Assembly: GCF_900205755.1 (NCBI RefSeq)
Contig: NZ_OANS01000001.1
Coordinates: 62,001-126,000, forward strand
Direction of reading: 5' to 3'
Origin: Polynucleobacter meluiroseus
Lineage (GTDB): Bacteria; Pseudomonadota; Gammaproteobacteria; Burkholderiales; Burkholderiaceae
Length of the DNA: 64,000 nt
A model generated the notes under the pieces. It was given only the letters and a program-made list of their open reading frames with translations, had not been told where the DNA came from and did no database searches. Below are positions 46,436 to 54,506 of the stretch, in pieces; position 1 is the first letter of the stretch; each line of letters opens with the position of its first letter. The position numbers and the translations under genes are program-made.

Positions 46436-46849
46436 ATGAACTTTCTCACACAAATTGATAACATAGCGCTGATTGCCCTTTTACTTGTTTCAGGGGCAGC
46501 GCTGTTTCTTCCTACATTATCTACGCTTATTAGCGGCAAGGGTTTGACGCCCACGGAAGCCACAATCTGGATTAATCGGCGCAAGGCTTATGTTTTGGAT
46601 TTACGGTCAGTAGAAGCCTTCAAGTTAGGTCATTTGCCCGGAGCAAAACACATCATCTCCTCAGAGCTTGCGACTGGGATCGAGAAAATGAGATTAGATC
46701 GCAAAAATCCCGTCATTTTGGTGTGTGACAGCGGCAATCACTCCCGTAAGGGTGTTGCTGAAGTCCAAAAGCTTGGCTTTAGCGAAGTTGCCTCCTTAGA
46801 AGGTGGCGTTCAAGGCTGGCAGGCAGCGGCTCTTCCCTTAGTTAAATAA
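46436..46849 (+). CDS. Membrane-anchored rhodanese-domain protein
   Basis: From the ATG chosen here the protein has 137 residues. A helix at about 9-27 (NIALIALLLVSGAALFLP) anchors it, and a single rhodanese domain fills the rest. YVLDLRSVEAFKLGHLPGAKHI is the first half, and VCDSGNHSRKG holds the active-site cysteine, Cys97. The loop is six residues long as in sulfurtransferases. The same layout is seen for YibN of E. coli, which also neighbours grxC and secB. The frame is open upstream to 46283 within gpmA on the other strand; that part is rejected. Confidence 0.88.
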   Translation: MNFLTQIDNIALIALLLVSGAALFLPTLSTLISGKGLTPTEATIWINRRKAYVLDLRSVEAFKLGHLPGAKHIISSELATGIEKMRLDRKNPVILVCDSGNHSRKGVAEVQKLGFSEVASLEGGVQGWQAAALPLVK

Positions 46850-46871
46850 GCCCACCTTACAAGAGAAACTC

Positions 46872-47129
46872 ATGCCCCCAGTCACGATGTATAGCACTCA
46901 AGTTTGTCCTTATTGCGTCATGGCAGAGAAGTTTCTGCAAAAGAAGGGCGTGCTCAGTCTAGAAAAAATCCTGATTGATCGTGATCCCGCTCAGCGCGAA
47001 CTCATGATGACCCGTACTGGTCGCCGTACTGTTCCGCAAATTTATATTGGCGAAACGCACGTTGGTGGTTACGACGATTTGGTTGCATTGGATCGCGCAG
47101 GTCAACTTGACCCACTATTGACCAACTAA
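46872..47129 (+). CDS. grxC: Glutaredoxin 3
   Basis: An 85-residue thiol oxidoreductase that uses glutathione. The active site is Cys12-Pro-Tyr-Cys15 in STQVCPYCVMA. The TVPQIYIGETHVGGYDDL block near residues 55-72 contains the cis-proline and glutathione contacts. A complete dithiol glutaredoxin. Good ribosome site AGAGAAAC eight bases ahead of the ATG. It sits between the rhodanese and secB genes as in many proteobacteria. Confidence 0.95.
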   Translation: MPPVTMYSTQVCPYCVMAEKFLQKKGVLSLEKILIDRDPAQRELMMTRTGRRTVPQIYIGETHVGGYDDLVALDRAGQLDPLLTN

Positions 47130-47159
47130 TTTATATATTTATTTCACAGGAAGCTAGCC

Positions 47160-47681
47160 ATGACCGAAGCCACTTTGCCAGCACAAGACGCTGCCAACAC
47201 ATCAAAAGAACCAGGATTTCGTATTCAGCGTGTGTACTTAAAGGATCTTTCTTTAGAGCAGCCAAACGCCCCGCAAATTTTATTAGTCGCCGCTGAGCCT
47301 ACAGTTGAAGTTGAAGTTGATGTTGCTGTGACACGCTTGAGTGATGAAATTTTCGAAGTAGCGCTTACTGCCACTGTGACCGCTAAAGTGGAAAGTCAGG
47401 TACTCTTTTTGGTAGAGGCAAAGCAGGCAGGGATTTTTGAGTTCCAAAATATTCCTCCTGAGCAAGTCGACCCTATGCTGGGAATCGCTTGCCCAACTAT
47501 TCTGTATCCCTACTTGCGCTCTAATGTTGCCGACACCATTAGCCGTGCTGGTTTCCAGCCAATTCATTTAAACGAAATGAATTTCCATGGCATGTATGAG
47601 CATCGCATCATGCAAGCTCAAGCTGCTGCAGCCCAAGAAAATGCTCCTGCAGAAGAAAGCAAAATCATCCTGCCTCATTAA
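47160..47681 (+). CDS. secB: Protein-export chaperone SecB
   Basis: A 173-residue chaperone that holds preproteins unfolded for Sec[23 protein letters not shown] near the N-terminus, the acidic strand [20 protein letters not shown], and the block [32 protein letters not shown] are the family signatures. AGGAAGC lies before the ATG. The C-terminal tail after residue 150 is alanine- and glutamate-rich, where SecA binds. It ends 21 bases before gpsA, an arrangement shared with E. coli. Confidence 0.96.
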   Translation: MTEATLPAQDAANTSKEPGFRIQRVYLKDLSLEQPNAPQILLVAAEPTVEVEVDVAVTRLSDEIFEVALTATVTAKVESQVLFLVEAKQAGIFEFQNIPPEQVDPMLGIACPTILYPYLRSNVADTISRAGFQPIHLNEMNFHGMYEHRIMQAQAAAAQENAPAEESKIILPH

Positions 47682-47702
47682 GCTATCTAAGGCCTATAGA
47701 TC

Positions 47703-48725
47703 ATGAGAGTGACACTGCTTGGAGCAGGTGCTTGGGGCACCGCCCTCGCAGTACATGCTGCGAAATACCTGCCAGCTGGCGACATTTGCTTATGGTCTCG
47801 TAGCATGCAACAACTTGAGGAAATGAAGCGGGCCGGACGAAATTCCGCATATCTACCGGAGATTGATCTACCTGTACATTTGCAATTTGAAGACGACTTA
47901 GAAACCGCAATATTGCGTCTTTCAGAAGATGACCTTTTGGTGATTGCCACACCGATGTCTGCGTTGGCTGAGATGGTCAAGCAGGTACTGAAGATTGCGC
48001 AACATCCCCTCAATATTGTCTGGTTATGCAAGGGCCTCGAACCTCACACGGCGCTATTACCGAACCAAGTAGTCGAGCGTGAAAATCAACTGCATAGCCA
48101 CGGATTAACGCACGCATTTGGCGCGCTGTCAGGTCCCAGTTTTGCGCGGGAAGTTGCCCTAGGAATGCCCTGCGCTTTAACAGTGGCAAGTAAGTCACCC
48201 ACTTTGTGTGCTGACGTGCAGGCCGCATTTCACCACGGCAATATGCGCATTTATGCGAGCGATGATTTAGTGGGCGTGGAATTGGGCGGTGCCATTAAAA
48301 ATATCTTGGCCATCGCAGCCGGCATCAGCGACGGCCTTGACTTAGGACTTAATGCTCGCGCAGCTGTATTAACGCGAGGGCTTGCCGAAATGATGCGCTT
48401 GGTAAAAGCTGCGGGCGGTAGGCCTGAAACCTGTATGGGCTTGACGGGTGCGGGCGATTTAATTTTGACTGCAACGGGTGACCTCTCGCGCAATCGCCGA
48501 GTGGGCTTAGAGCTCGCCGCTGGCAAACCGCTCACTCATATTTTGGGTGGCCTAGGACATGTGGCCGAGGGTGTTTTGTGCGCTCAAGCAGTAGGAAGTT
48601 TAGCCATCCGTTTGGAGGTCGACATGCCCATTACGACAATGATGGGTGAGGTACTTTCAGGAAATGTTACTCCGCATGAAGCTGTAAAACAGCTGATGGG
48701 ACGTGACCCCAAATTAGAAGTCTAG
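47703..48725 (+). CDS. gpsA: Glycerol-3-phosphate dehydrogenase [NAD(P)+]
   Basis: A 340-residue cytosolic enzyme that makes glycerol-3-phosphate for phospholipids. The NAD(P) motif is LGAGAWGTALAVHAA at 4-18. ALSGPSFAREVALGMPCALTVAS near residue 140 and ELGGAIKNILAIAAGISDGLDLGLNARAAV near 196 are the conserved catalytic blocks, with the active lysine in GAIKN. GLTGAGDLILTATGDLSRNRRVG follows. Full length. It is the last gene of the rhodanese-grxC-secB run. Confidence 0.96.
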   Translation: MRVTLLGAGAWGTALAVHAAKYLPAGDICLWSRSMQQLEEMKRAGRNSAYLPEIDLPVHLQFEDDLETAILRLSEDDLLVIATPMSALAEMVKQVLKIAQHPLNIVWLCKGLEPHTALLPNQVVERENQLHSHGLTHAFGALSGPSFAREVALGMPCALTVASKSPTLCADVQAAFHHGNMRIYASDDLVGVELGGAIKNILAIAAGISDGLDLGLNARAAVLTRGLAEMMRLVKAAGGRPETCMGLTGAGDLILTATGDLSRNRRVGLELAAGKPLTHILGGLGHVAEGVLCAQAVGSLAIRLEVDMPITTMMGEVLSGNVTPHEAVKQLMGRDPKLEV

Positions 48726-48739
48726 TGTTTAGTCACAAC

Positions 48740-49216
48740 TCAATTGCCGCCGCTTAGGCCGTTTTGACGCCAAGCTTCGTACACTACGATGGCTACTGTG
48801 TTTGAGAGGTTGAGGCTGCGACTACTCTCTTGCATTGCTAAGCGCATTTGATTGGGGTTAGGGATAGCACCTCTGACTTCCGCAGAAATCCCTTTGGTCT
48901 CAGAGCCAAAGACAAAATAATCATTCGGTAAATATTGCCCCTCATGAAATTTCCCCGTGCCTTTGGTGGTTAAGGCAAAAAGGCGCTCAGTGCGAGGTTG
49001 TTCATTGCTTAAAAATTCAGTCCAATTGCCGTGCAGTTTGATGCTGGCAAACTCGTGATAATCCAAGCCCGCACGGCGCAGTTTGGCATCCTCCATGGGA
49101 AAGCCAAGGGGTTCGATTAAATGTAAGTGGCAGCCCGTGTTGGCGCATAAGCGAATAATGTTGCCTGTGTTGGGCGGAATTTCTGGTTCGAATAAAACGA
49201 TATTAAACATACGCAT
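48740..49216 (-). CDS. trmL: tRNA (cytidine(34)-2'-O)-methyltransferase
   Basis: A 158-residue SPOUT enzyme that methylates the wobble base ribose of two leucine tRNAs. MFNIVLFEPEIPPNTGNIIRLCANTGCHLHLIEPLGFPM is the N-terminal SPOUT signature. FVFGSETKGI near residue 107 and RSLNLSNTVAIVVYEAWRQ near 135 form the trefoil knot that binds SAM. The first codon gives MRMFN; the second ATG (Met3) matches the family start better. The start overlaps the end of comF by 14 bases on the same strand. Confidence 0.93.
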   Translation of the reverse strand: MRMFNIVLFEPEIPPNTGNIIRLCANTGCHLHLIEPLGFPMEDAKLRRAGLDYHEFASIKLHGNWTEFLSNEQPRTERLFALTTKGTGKFHEGQYLPNDYFVFGSETKGISAEVRGAIPNPNQMRLAMQESSRSLNLSNTVAIVVYEAWRQNGLSGGN

Positions 49217-49967
49217 TTCGGAGTGGAGTTGGGCGGGCAGTTCTCAATAACACCCAATTAATGACACGAGATACCCCATTGTCCTTCAGAACGCGGGCAA
49301 TCTCATTTAAGGTTGCACCGCTGGTCATCACATCGTCAAACACAATCACCGTTTTATTCTTTAAGATGGCCTGAAATTGCGGCGAGATGTGAAAGAGGCC
49401 TTGTATAGCAATGCGACGCCCTAACTTATTTTCTAAAGCTAGGGACTGAGAACTATGCCGTCTTAAGAGGGCGTTCGGCAGTCTTTTAATTTGAGGATGC
49501 AGGTGGATTCGCCTAGCAATTTCCCAGCTTTGGTTAAAGCCTCTAAGACATAGTTTTTCTTTGCTCAGAGGGACTGGCAGGAGGTAGTTTGCATTTGTTT
49601 CAAAGATGGACTGAGCGGCAATGTGATTCCAGCTTGTCGCCAGTCCATGAGCGAACGCAAGGCGCTTGTGATATTTGAGTTGGTGTAGGGCTGCCTGCAA
49701 CTTGCCTTCATATCGATCAAGACAGTAAGTCTCATCAAAATAAGGGGCAGTGTCTACGCAATCATTGCAGCGCTGAGCCAATAATTCGCTGCGTGCGAGC
49801 GTAGTACCGCATTGCTGGCAGCACTCGTAATGCAATAGATTTTCTGCTTCCAATTGTTTTCTACAAGCAGGACACAAAGTTTCCGCCTGAAATGCTGCAC
49901 AAGCAATGCAAGAGGTTGGTAATATTTGCGCGCAAATAGCGTGAAAAGCATTCTCTAATATAGACAT
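49203..49967 (-). CDS. ComF family protein (phosphoribosyltransferase-like)
   Basis: From the ATG chosen here the protein has 254 residues. The N-terminal zinc-finger region has CIACAAFQAETLCPAC and CCQQC...CNDC pairs, and the C-terminal phosphoribosyltransferase domain has FDDVMTSGATLNEIARVL, the PRPP-binding loop. ComF supports natural DNA uptake in Haemophilus and Bacillus, helping move single strands into the cytoplasm; in other species it is called a predicted amidophosphoribosyltransferase. The upstream in-frame ATG at 50003 overlaps the divergent gene and is less likely. No other competence gene is here. Confidence 0.85.
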   Translation of the reverse strand: MSILENAFHAICAQILPTSCIACAAFQAETLCPACRKQLEAENLLHYECCQQCGTTLARSELLAQRCNDCVDTAPYFDETYCLDRYEGKLQAALHQLKYHKRLAFAHGLATSWNHIAAQSIFETNANYLLPVPLSKEKLCLRGFNQSWEIARRIHLHPQIKRLPNALLRRHSSQSLALENKLGRRIAIQGLFHISPQFQAILKNKTVIVFDDVMTSGATLNEIARVLKDNGVSRVINWVLLRTARPTPLRNAYV

Positions 49968-49976
49968 GGGGCGCTG

Positions 49977-49984
49977 AGTATACT
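49977..49984. promoter_or_regulatory. Palindromic -10-like element between comF and the BioC-like gene
   Basis: AGTATACT reads TATACT on both strands. It sits in the 23-base gap between two divergent start codons (49967 and 49991). Rightward initiation would begin at about the ATG itself, leftward about three bases before the other ATG. No clear -35 was identified for either side, so this is a candidate bidirectional promoter only. Confidence 0.4.
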
Positions 49985-49990
49985 GAGGCA

Positions 49991-50797
49991 ATGACCCAAC
50001 CAATCAGATGGCTTCAGGACGAAATTGCAGACCGAATGTTGCAAAAGTTAGACCTCGTCAAGTTGCCAGTAAAAAGCGCCCTCATTGTTCCTGATTTTCC
50101 TGGAGATCATTGCCGCTTTCTGACAAAGCGTTTTCCTGGAGTGCGTATTGTGAGTGCTCCAGAATCCGATCTACGGGGATTCGATTTATTGCGCTTAAAG
50201 ACGGCAAATTTATGGCACTCCGGTCTCAAAAGTCAGGCCGATATTTCGCTGGAGGAGTTTCAAAAGTCAGGCCGTTTCGATCTCCCCGATCACTCGGTGG
50301 ATTTGGTGTTTAGTGACTTGTTGATTCAAAATCTGGCTGATCCCAAGGCATTTCTTCAAGAATGCTGGCGGATACTAAAAGAGGGTGGCCTGCTGACCTT
50401 TAGTTATTTAGGGCCTGATACTGGAAAAGAGCTCTATGCAGCAGCTTCGCCCAAGTGGTCATTAAAGAAGCTTGCTAGCCCTTGGGATATGCACGATATG
50501 GGCGATGCCCTTGTTGGGGCGCGGTTTGCTGATCCGGTGATGGATATGGAGTATTTGAATTTGGAATATGAGTCAAGCGCCGTTTTGCAAACCGACGCAG
50601 TTGCCCTTAATTTGATGGAGCCCTTGGCGGAAAAGCTTCCCATTTCCTCTGAGATGCCAAGCAAGCTGACTCTAGAGGTCGTTTACGGCCATGCCTGGGC
50701 AATCGGGAAGCACCTGGCCAAGCCGCAGGATCATATTGCCTATATTGACCCATCTCAAATCTTGCGCAAGACTCGGATTACCCCTGAAATAAAGTAA
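49991..50797 (+). CDS. SAM-dependent methyltransferase, BioC-like
   Basis: A 268-residue class I methyltransferase. The central DLPDHSVDLVFSDLLIQNLADPKAFLQECWRILKEGGLLTFSYLGPDTGKEL matches the post-I and post-III region of BioC, the malonyl-ACP methyltransferase of biotin synthesis. The usual GxGxG SAM loop near the N-terminus is weak (LIVPDFPGDH instead). DMHDMGDALVGARFADPVMDMEY is a further BioC block. No bio genes adjoin it, although burkholderial homologues next to comF are often called BioC-like. It contains an exact 15-base direct repeat at 50226-50240 and 50260-50274 in different reading frames. Confidence 0.78.
   Translation: MTQPIRWLQDEIADRMLQKLDLVKLPVKSALIVPDFPGDHCRFLTKRFPGVRIVSAPESDLRGFDLLRLKTANLWHSGLKSQADISLEEFQKSGRFDLPDHSVDLVFSDLLIQNLADPKAFLQECWRILKEGGLLTFSYLGPDTGKELYAAASPKWSLKKLASPWDMHDMGDALVGARFADPVMDMEYLNLEYESSAVLQTDAVALNLMEPLAEKLPISSEMPSKLTLEVVYGHAWAIGKHLAKPQDHIAYIDPSQILRKTRITPEIK
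50226..50274 (+). repeat. Exact 15-base direct repeat within the BioC-like gene
   Basis: TCAAAAGTCAGGCCG occurs at 50226-50240 and again at 50260-50274, 34 bases apart start to start. Because 34 is not a multiple of three, the copies encode different residues. Whether this is duplication or chance cannot be told from one sequence. Confidence 0.6.
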
Positions 50798-50848
50798 GTA
50801 ATTACTAACATATTGAGGTGCAGTCTTTTCGGGGCAGGTTTACCCCAT

Positions 50849-50877
50849 TTGTCGTACATGCTAATTAACCCTATAAT
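50849..50877 (+). promoter_or_regulatory. Sigma-70-type promoter of the cytochrome oxidase operon
   Basis: TTGTCG at 50849-50854 and TATAAT at 50872-50877 are separated by 17 bases, giving four of six and six of six matches to consensus. Transcription should begin near 50884, leaving about 80 bases of leader before coxB. This is the clearest promoter I can see in the window. Confidence 0.7.
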
Positions 50878-50914
50878 CTGTGCTGGTTGTAAGGCAGGAC
50901 ACAGACTTAGGGAT

Positions 50915-50937
50915 TTTTGGGGTCTAAAACTCCAAAA
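50915..50937 (+). other. Leader hairpin ahead of coxB
   Basis: TTTTGGGG at 50915-50922 can pair with CTCCAAAA at 50930-50937 (one G-U pair), closing a seven-base loop. It lies within the predicted coxB leader, 27 bases from the start codon, and has no T-run after it, so it is not a terminator. A stability or translation role is possible but untested. Confidence 0.35.
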
Positions 50938-50963
50938 GTTCATGACAACAAACTGAGAATAAG

Positions 50964-52121
50964 ATGAATTTATTTGGAAAAGTCACAAGGGCTTCGCTCT
51001 ATTTCATAGCTGCCTTTAACGCAGCAGCCGTTTTTGCAGCTGAAAATATGCCGGGCGGCCCTGCCGTGAATCAGCTCAACTTTACGCCCCCCGCCACCAA
51101 AATCATGCAAGAAATTCATGGGCTTCACTGGATGATGCTGGTGATTTGCGCAGTGATTTTTATTGGTGTATTTGGCGTGATGTTTTATTCCATCTTGCGT
51201 CATCGCAAATCACTCGGCGCCAAATCAGCCTCTTTTCATGAGAGCACCACGGTTGAAATTATTTGGACCGTTATTCCATTGATCATTGTGATCGGTATGG
51301 CTTTGCCTGCGACTAAGACGGTCGTGGCAATGAAAGACACCACCAATTCAGATATCACCATTAAAACCACGGGTTATCAGTGGAAATGGGGCTACGACTA
51401 TATTAAAGGTGAGGGCGAAGGAATTAGTTTTCTTTCAACCCTTTCAACACCAAGAACCCAAGTAAATAATTTGGAACCAAAATCGCCAACCTATTTAATG
51501 GAAGTCGATAACGAAATGGTAGTGCCGGTCGATAAAAAAATTCGCATTATTACTACGGCTAACGATGTAATTCACTCTTGGACAATTCCTGCTTTTGGTC
51601 TTAAGCAAGATGCTATTCCAGGCTTTGTACGAGATACGTGGTTCCGCGCCGACAGAATCGGCACATTCCGTGGACAGTGTTCTGAGTTATGCGGTGCCGA
51701 ACATGCGTTTATGCCGATTGTGGTGAAAGTGGTTTCTCAAGAGGACTACACCAAATGGGTGGCAGAGAAGCAAAAGTCACTGACTGCTGCCACGGATGAT
51801 CCATCCATGGTCTACACCCTTGCGGAGCAAAAAGAGCGTGGTGAAAAAGTTTATGGAGCCAACTGTGCAGCCTGTCATCAGCCTAACGGCAAAGGTGCAG
51901 GCGCCTTCCCGGCTTTAGCTGGAAGTAAGGTTGTGAATGGACCTTTGGAAGGTCAAATCCATATTCTCTTGAATGGTAAAAATGCGATGCCTAAGTGGAG
52001 CGGTGTTCTCTCTGCTGCGGATATCGCTGCAGTAATTACTTACACGCGTAATTCATGGGGAAATAACTCGGGGCAAGTCATTCAAACCCAAGAAATCGTT
52101 TCTGCACAAGCTAAGAACTAA
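50964..52121 (+). CDS. coxB: Cytochrome c oxidase subunit II with fused cytochrome c domain
   Basis: A 385-residue subunit of the aa3-type oxidase. A signal peptide and two membrane helices (near 50-75 and 95-115) are followed by the periplasmic CuA domain, with Cys239 and Cys243 in GQCSELCGAEHAFM. A C-terminal cytochrome c domain carries the heme motif CAACH at 301-305 and a likely methionine ligand in NAMPKW. This fused (caa3-like) form is common in betaproteobacteria. It accepts electrons from soluble cytochrome c and is first in the oxidase operon. A promoter and leader hairpin precede it. Confidence 0.96.
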   Translation: MNLFGKVTRASLYFIAAFNAAAVFAAENMPGGPAVNQLNFTPPATKIMQEIHGLHWMMLVICAVIFIGVFGVMFYSILRHRKSLGAKSASFHESTTVEIIWTVIPLIIVIGMALPATKTVVAMKDTTNSDITIKTTGYQWKWGYDYIKGEGEGISFLSTLSTPRTQVNNLEPKSPTYLMEVDNEMVVPVDKKIRIITTANDVIHSWTIPAFGLKQDAIPGFVRDTWFRADRIGTFRGQCSELCGAEHAFMPIVVKVVSQEDYTKWVAEKQKSLTAATDDPSMVYTLAEQKERGEKVYGANCAACHQPNGKGAGAFPALAGSKVVNGPLEGQIHILLNGKNAMPKWSGVLSAADIAAVITYTRNSWGNNSGQVIQTQEIVSAQAKN

Positions 52122-52158
52122 TTTTTAAACTATAGATCAATCTCAACTGGAGTAATTC

Positions 52159-53778
52159 ATGAGCACCGTCTCTACCACCCACGATACAGCGCACGATCAT
52201 GCACACGATGATCACACGCCACACGGTTGGCGTCGTTGGTTATTCGCGACCAACCACAAAGATATCGGTACGATGTATTTAACCTTCTCGTTCATTAGTC
52301 TGCTGGCCGGTGGAGCGATGGCGATGGGAATTCGTCTAGAGCTGTTTCAGCCAGGCTTGCAATTTTTCCGCCCAGAATTTTTCAATCAGTTGACCACTAT
52401 GCATGGTTTGGTAATGGTGTTCGGCGCGATCATGCCCGCATTTGTGGGTTTTGCTAACTGGATGGTGCCACTACAAATTGGCGCCTCCGATATGGCCTTT
52501 GCGCGGATGAACAACTTTAGCTTCTGGATTTTGCCAGTCGCAGCGCTATTGCTGTTTGGCTCTTTCTTAGCGCCGGGTGGTGCCCCTGCCGGAGGCTGGA
52601 CTTTATATGCGCCCTTGACATCGCAAATGGGACCTGGCTTAGACATGGCTATTTTTGCTCTGCACTTGTTGGGTGCGTCTTCGATCATGGGCTCGATTAA
52701 TATTATTGTGACCATTCTCAATATGCGTGCCCCTGGCATGACGCTGATGAAGATGCCCATGTTCTGCTGGACTTGGTTGATTACCGCATATTTGTTGATT
52801 GCCGTAATGCCGGTGTTGGCAGGTGCGATTACGATGGTATTGACTGACCGCCATTTTGGTACAAGCTTCTTCTCGGCTGTAGGCGGCGGTGACCCAGTAA
52901 TGTTCCAACACATCTTTTGGTTCTTTGGTCACCCAGAGGTGTACATCATGATTCTGCCCGCGTTCGGTATCGTGAGTGAAATCATTCCTGCGTTCTCAAG
53001 AAAGACCCTCTTTGGTTATAGCTCGATGGTGTATGCCACCTCTTCGATTGCGATCTTGTCCTTCATTGTTTGGGCTCACCATATGTTTGCCACGGGCATG
53101 CCAGTGACAGGTCAATTGTTCTTCATGTACGCCACGATGTTGATTGCTGTACCAACTGGCGTAAAGATTTTCAATTGGGTTGCAACAATGTGGAAAGGCT
53201 CAATGACTTTTGAGACTCCCATGTTGTGGGCCGTAGGCTTTATTTTCGTATTTACTATGGGTGGATTTACTGGCTTGATTTTGGCTATTGCACCGATTGA
53301 TATTGGTTTGCAAGATACCTATTACGTAGTTGCTCACTTCCATTACGTGCTGGTAGCGGGCTCTTTATTTGCGATGTTTGCAGGTTTTTACTACTGGTGT
53401 CCTAAGTGGACCGGCCAAATGGCTAATGAAACGCGTGGCAAGATCCATTTTTGGAGCTCCATGATTTTCTTCAACATTACCTTCTTCCCTATGCACTTTT
53501 TGGGGCTAGCAGGAATGCCACGTCGTTACGCCGACTACCCAACCCAATTTGCCGACTTCAATATGATCGCTTCGATTGGCGCCTTGGGTTTTGGTTTATC
53601 TCAAGTCTATTTCTTGATCTTTGTAGCCTTGCCTGCGTATCGTGGAGAGGGTGTCAAAGCCCCTATGAAGCCCTGGGACGGTGCCAAGGGTCTCGAGTGG
53701 ACAGTGCCTTCACCAGCTCCACATCACACCTTTGAAACTCCTCCCGATGCTGAAGAATTGCATGCCGCAGGAATTTAA
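52159..53778 (+). CDS. ctaD: Cytochrome c oxidase subunit I
   Basis: A 539-residue twelve-helix protein holding heme a, heme a3 and CuB. Heme a ligand region TTMHGLVMVFGAIMPAF lies near residues 75-91. CuB and the crosslinked tyrosine are in WFFGHPEVYIMILP near 254-267, the CuB histidine pair in WAHHMFATG near 308, and the heme a/a3 histidines in YYVVAHFHYVLVAGS near 391. The N-terminal tail is unusually histidine- and aspartate-rich (HDHAHDDHTPH). An antisense-looking open frame across it is a shadow. Its end overlaps the small assembly protein by 17 bases. Confidence 0.98.
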   Translation: MSTVSTTHDTAHDHAHDDHTPHGWRRWLFATNHKDIGTMYLTFSFISLLAGGAMAMGIRLELFQPGLQFFRPEFFNQLTTMHGLVMVFGAIMPAFVGFANWMVPLQIGASDMAFARMNNFSFWILPVAALLLFGSFLAPGGAPAGGWTLYAPLTSQMGPGLDMAIFALHLLGASSIMGSINIIVTILNMRAPGMTLMKMPMFCWTWLITAYLLIAVMPVLAGAITMVLTDRHFGTSFFSAVGGGDPVMFQHIFWFFGHPEVYIMILPAFGIVSEIIPAFSRKTLFGYSSMVYATSSIAILSFIVWAHHMFATGMPVTGQLFFMYATMLIAVPTGVKIFNWVATMWKGSMTFETPMLWAVGFIFVFTMGGFTGLILAIAPIDIGLQDTYYVVAHFHYVLVAGSLFAMFAGFYYWCPKWTGQMANETRGKIHFWSSMIFFNITFFPMHFLGLAGMPRRYADYPTQFADFNMIASIGALGFGLSQVYFLIFVALPAYRGEGVKAPMKPWDGAKGLEWTVPSPAPHHTFETPPDAEELHAAGI

Positions 53779-53893
53779 AGTTAGATCAAAGGAAGCCCTC
53801 TCTGCTAGCAATCGCAGATTGGGTTTTATTCTATTAAGCATTGCCGCTATTTTCTTTCTCGGCATTCTGATGAAATACAGCATCTTGGGCTAG
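53762..53893 (+). CDS. Small cytochrome oxidase assembly membrane protein
   Basis: A 43-residue single-helix protein, too short for most gene finders. It begins MPQEFKVRSKEALSASNRRL and has one membrane helix at about 21-39 (GFILLSIAAIFFLGILMKYS). The ATG lies inside the last codons of ctaD in another frame, overlapping by 17 bases, so it is translationally coupled. In burkholderial oxidase operons a gene of this size and type sits between ctaD and cox11 and is annotated as a cytochrome oxidase small assembly protein. Its role is unproven. cox11 follows after 16 bases. Confidence 0.8.
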   Translation: MPQEFKVRSKEALSASNRRLGFILLSIAAIFFLGILMKYSILG

Positions 53894-53909
53894 TCTCAGG
53901 AAATCCGCA

Positions 53910-54506
53910 ATGTCCGCAACCCTTGCCCTTAATCGCCAAATCTTACTGAAGCTACTTATTGCTTCAGTCATGATGTTTGGTTTTGGTTACGCTTTGGTGC
54001 CGATGTATAAGGCCTTGTGTGAAGTCACCGGTATCAACGTGATTACCAGCAAGAATGATTATGGCGTACGTGCCTTCAGCCCGAATAAGGTAGGCAATTC
54101 ACAGGTGGATTACTCACGTGTCGTAACGATTGAGTTTGACTCCAATAGTCGGGGGCCCTTTGGCTTTCGCCCGGTCAAGAATTATTTGGAAGTGCATCCC
54201 GGTGAAATGACGGAAATTGTTTATGAAGTAACCAATAAATTAGACCGTACCGTGCAAGCACAAGCAATTCCAAGTTATGCGCCTAAAAGTGCGACGGAGT
54301 TCTTTACTAAACTAGAATGTTTCTGTTTTCAGCAGCAAACCCTCACAGCACACGAATCAAGAAAGATGCCAGTGGTTTTTGTGGTTGATGCCGGCTTACC
54401 GCAGGATGTAAAAACAATTACCTTGTCTTATACTTTTTTTGAGATAGGGGTCGGTCAGCCGCCAGCAGGGTTCACTACGCCAAAGTCTAAAGAGTTGTCG
54501 TCATGA
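53910..54506 (+). CDS. ctaG: Cytochrome c oxidase assembly protein CtaG/Cox11
   Basis: A 198-residue periplasm-facing copper chaperone that delivers copper to CuB. One N-terminal membrane helix (about 11-29) precedes the domain. The copper ligands are Cys137 and Cys139 in LECFCFQQQTL, the family hallmark, and YALVPMYKALCEVTGIN contains another conserved cysteine. KMPVVFVVDAGLP and VKTITLSYTFFE complete the fold. It lies between the small assembly protein and DUF2970 genes, with the next gene starting in its stop. Confidence 0.95.
   Translation: MSATLALNRQILLKLLIASVMMFGFGYALVPMYKALCEVTGINVITSKNDYGVRAFSPNKVGNSQVDYSRVVTIEFDSNSRGPFGFRPVKNYLEVHPGEMTEIVYEVTNKLDRTVQAQAIPSYAPKSATEFFTKLECFCFQQQTLTAHESRKMPVVFVVDAGLPQDVKTITLSYTFFEIGVGQPPAGFTTPKSKELSS

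Noticed and set aside
52386..52913. Open frame of 175 codons on the minus strand inside ctaD
   Set aside because: Antisense to highly conserved cytochrome oxidase helices; no family resemblance and no initiation signal.
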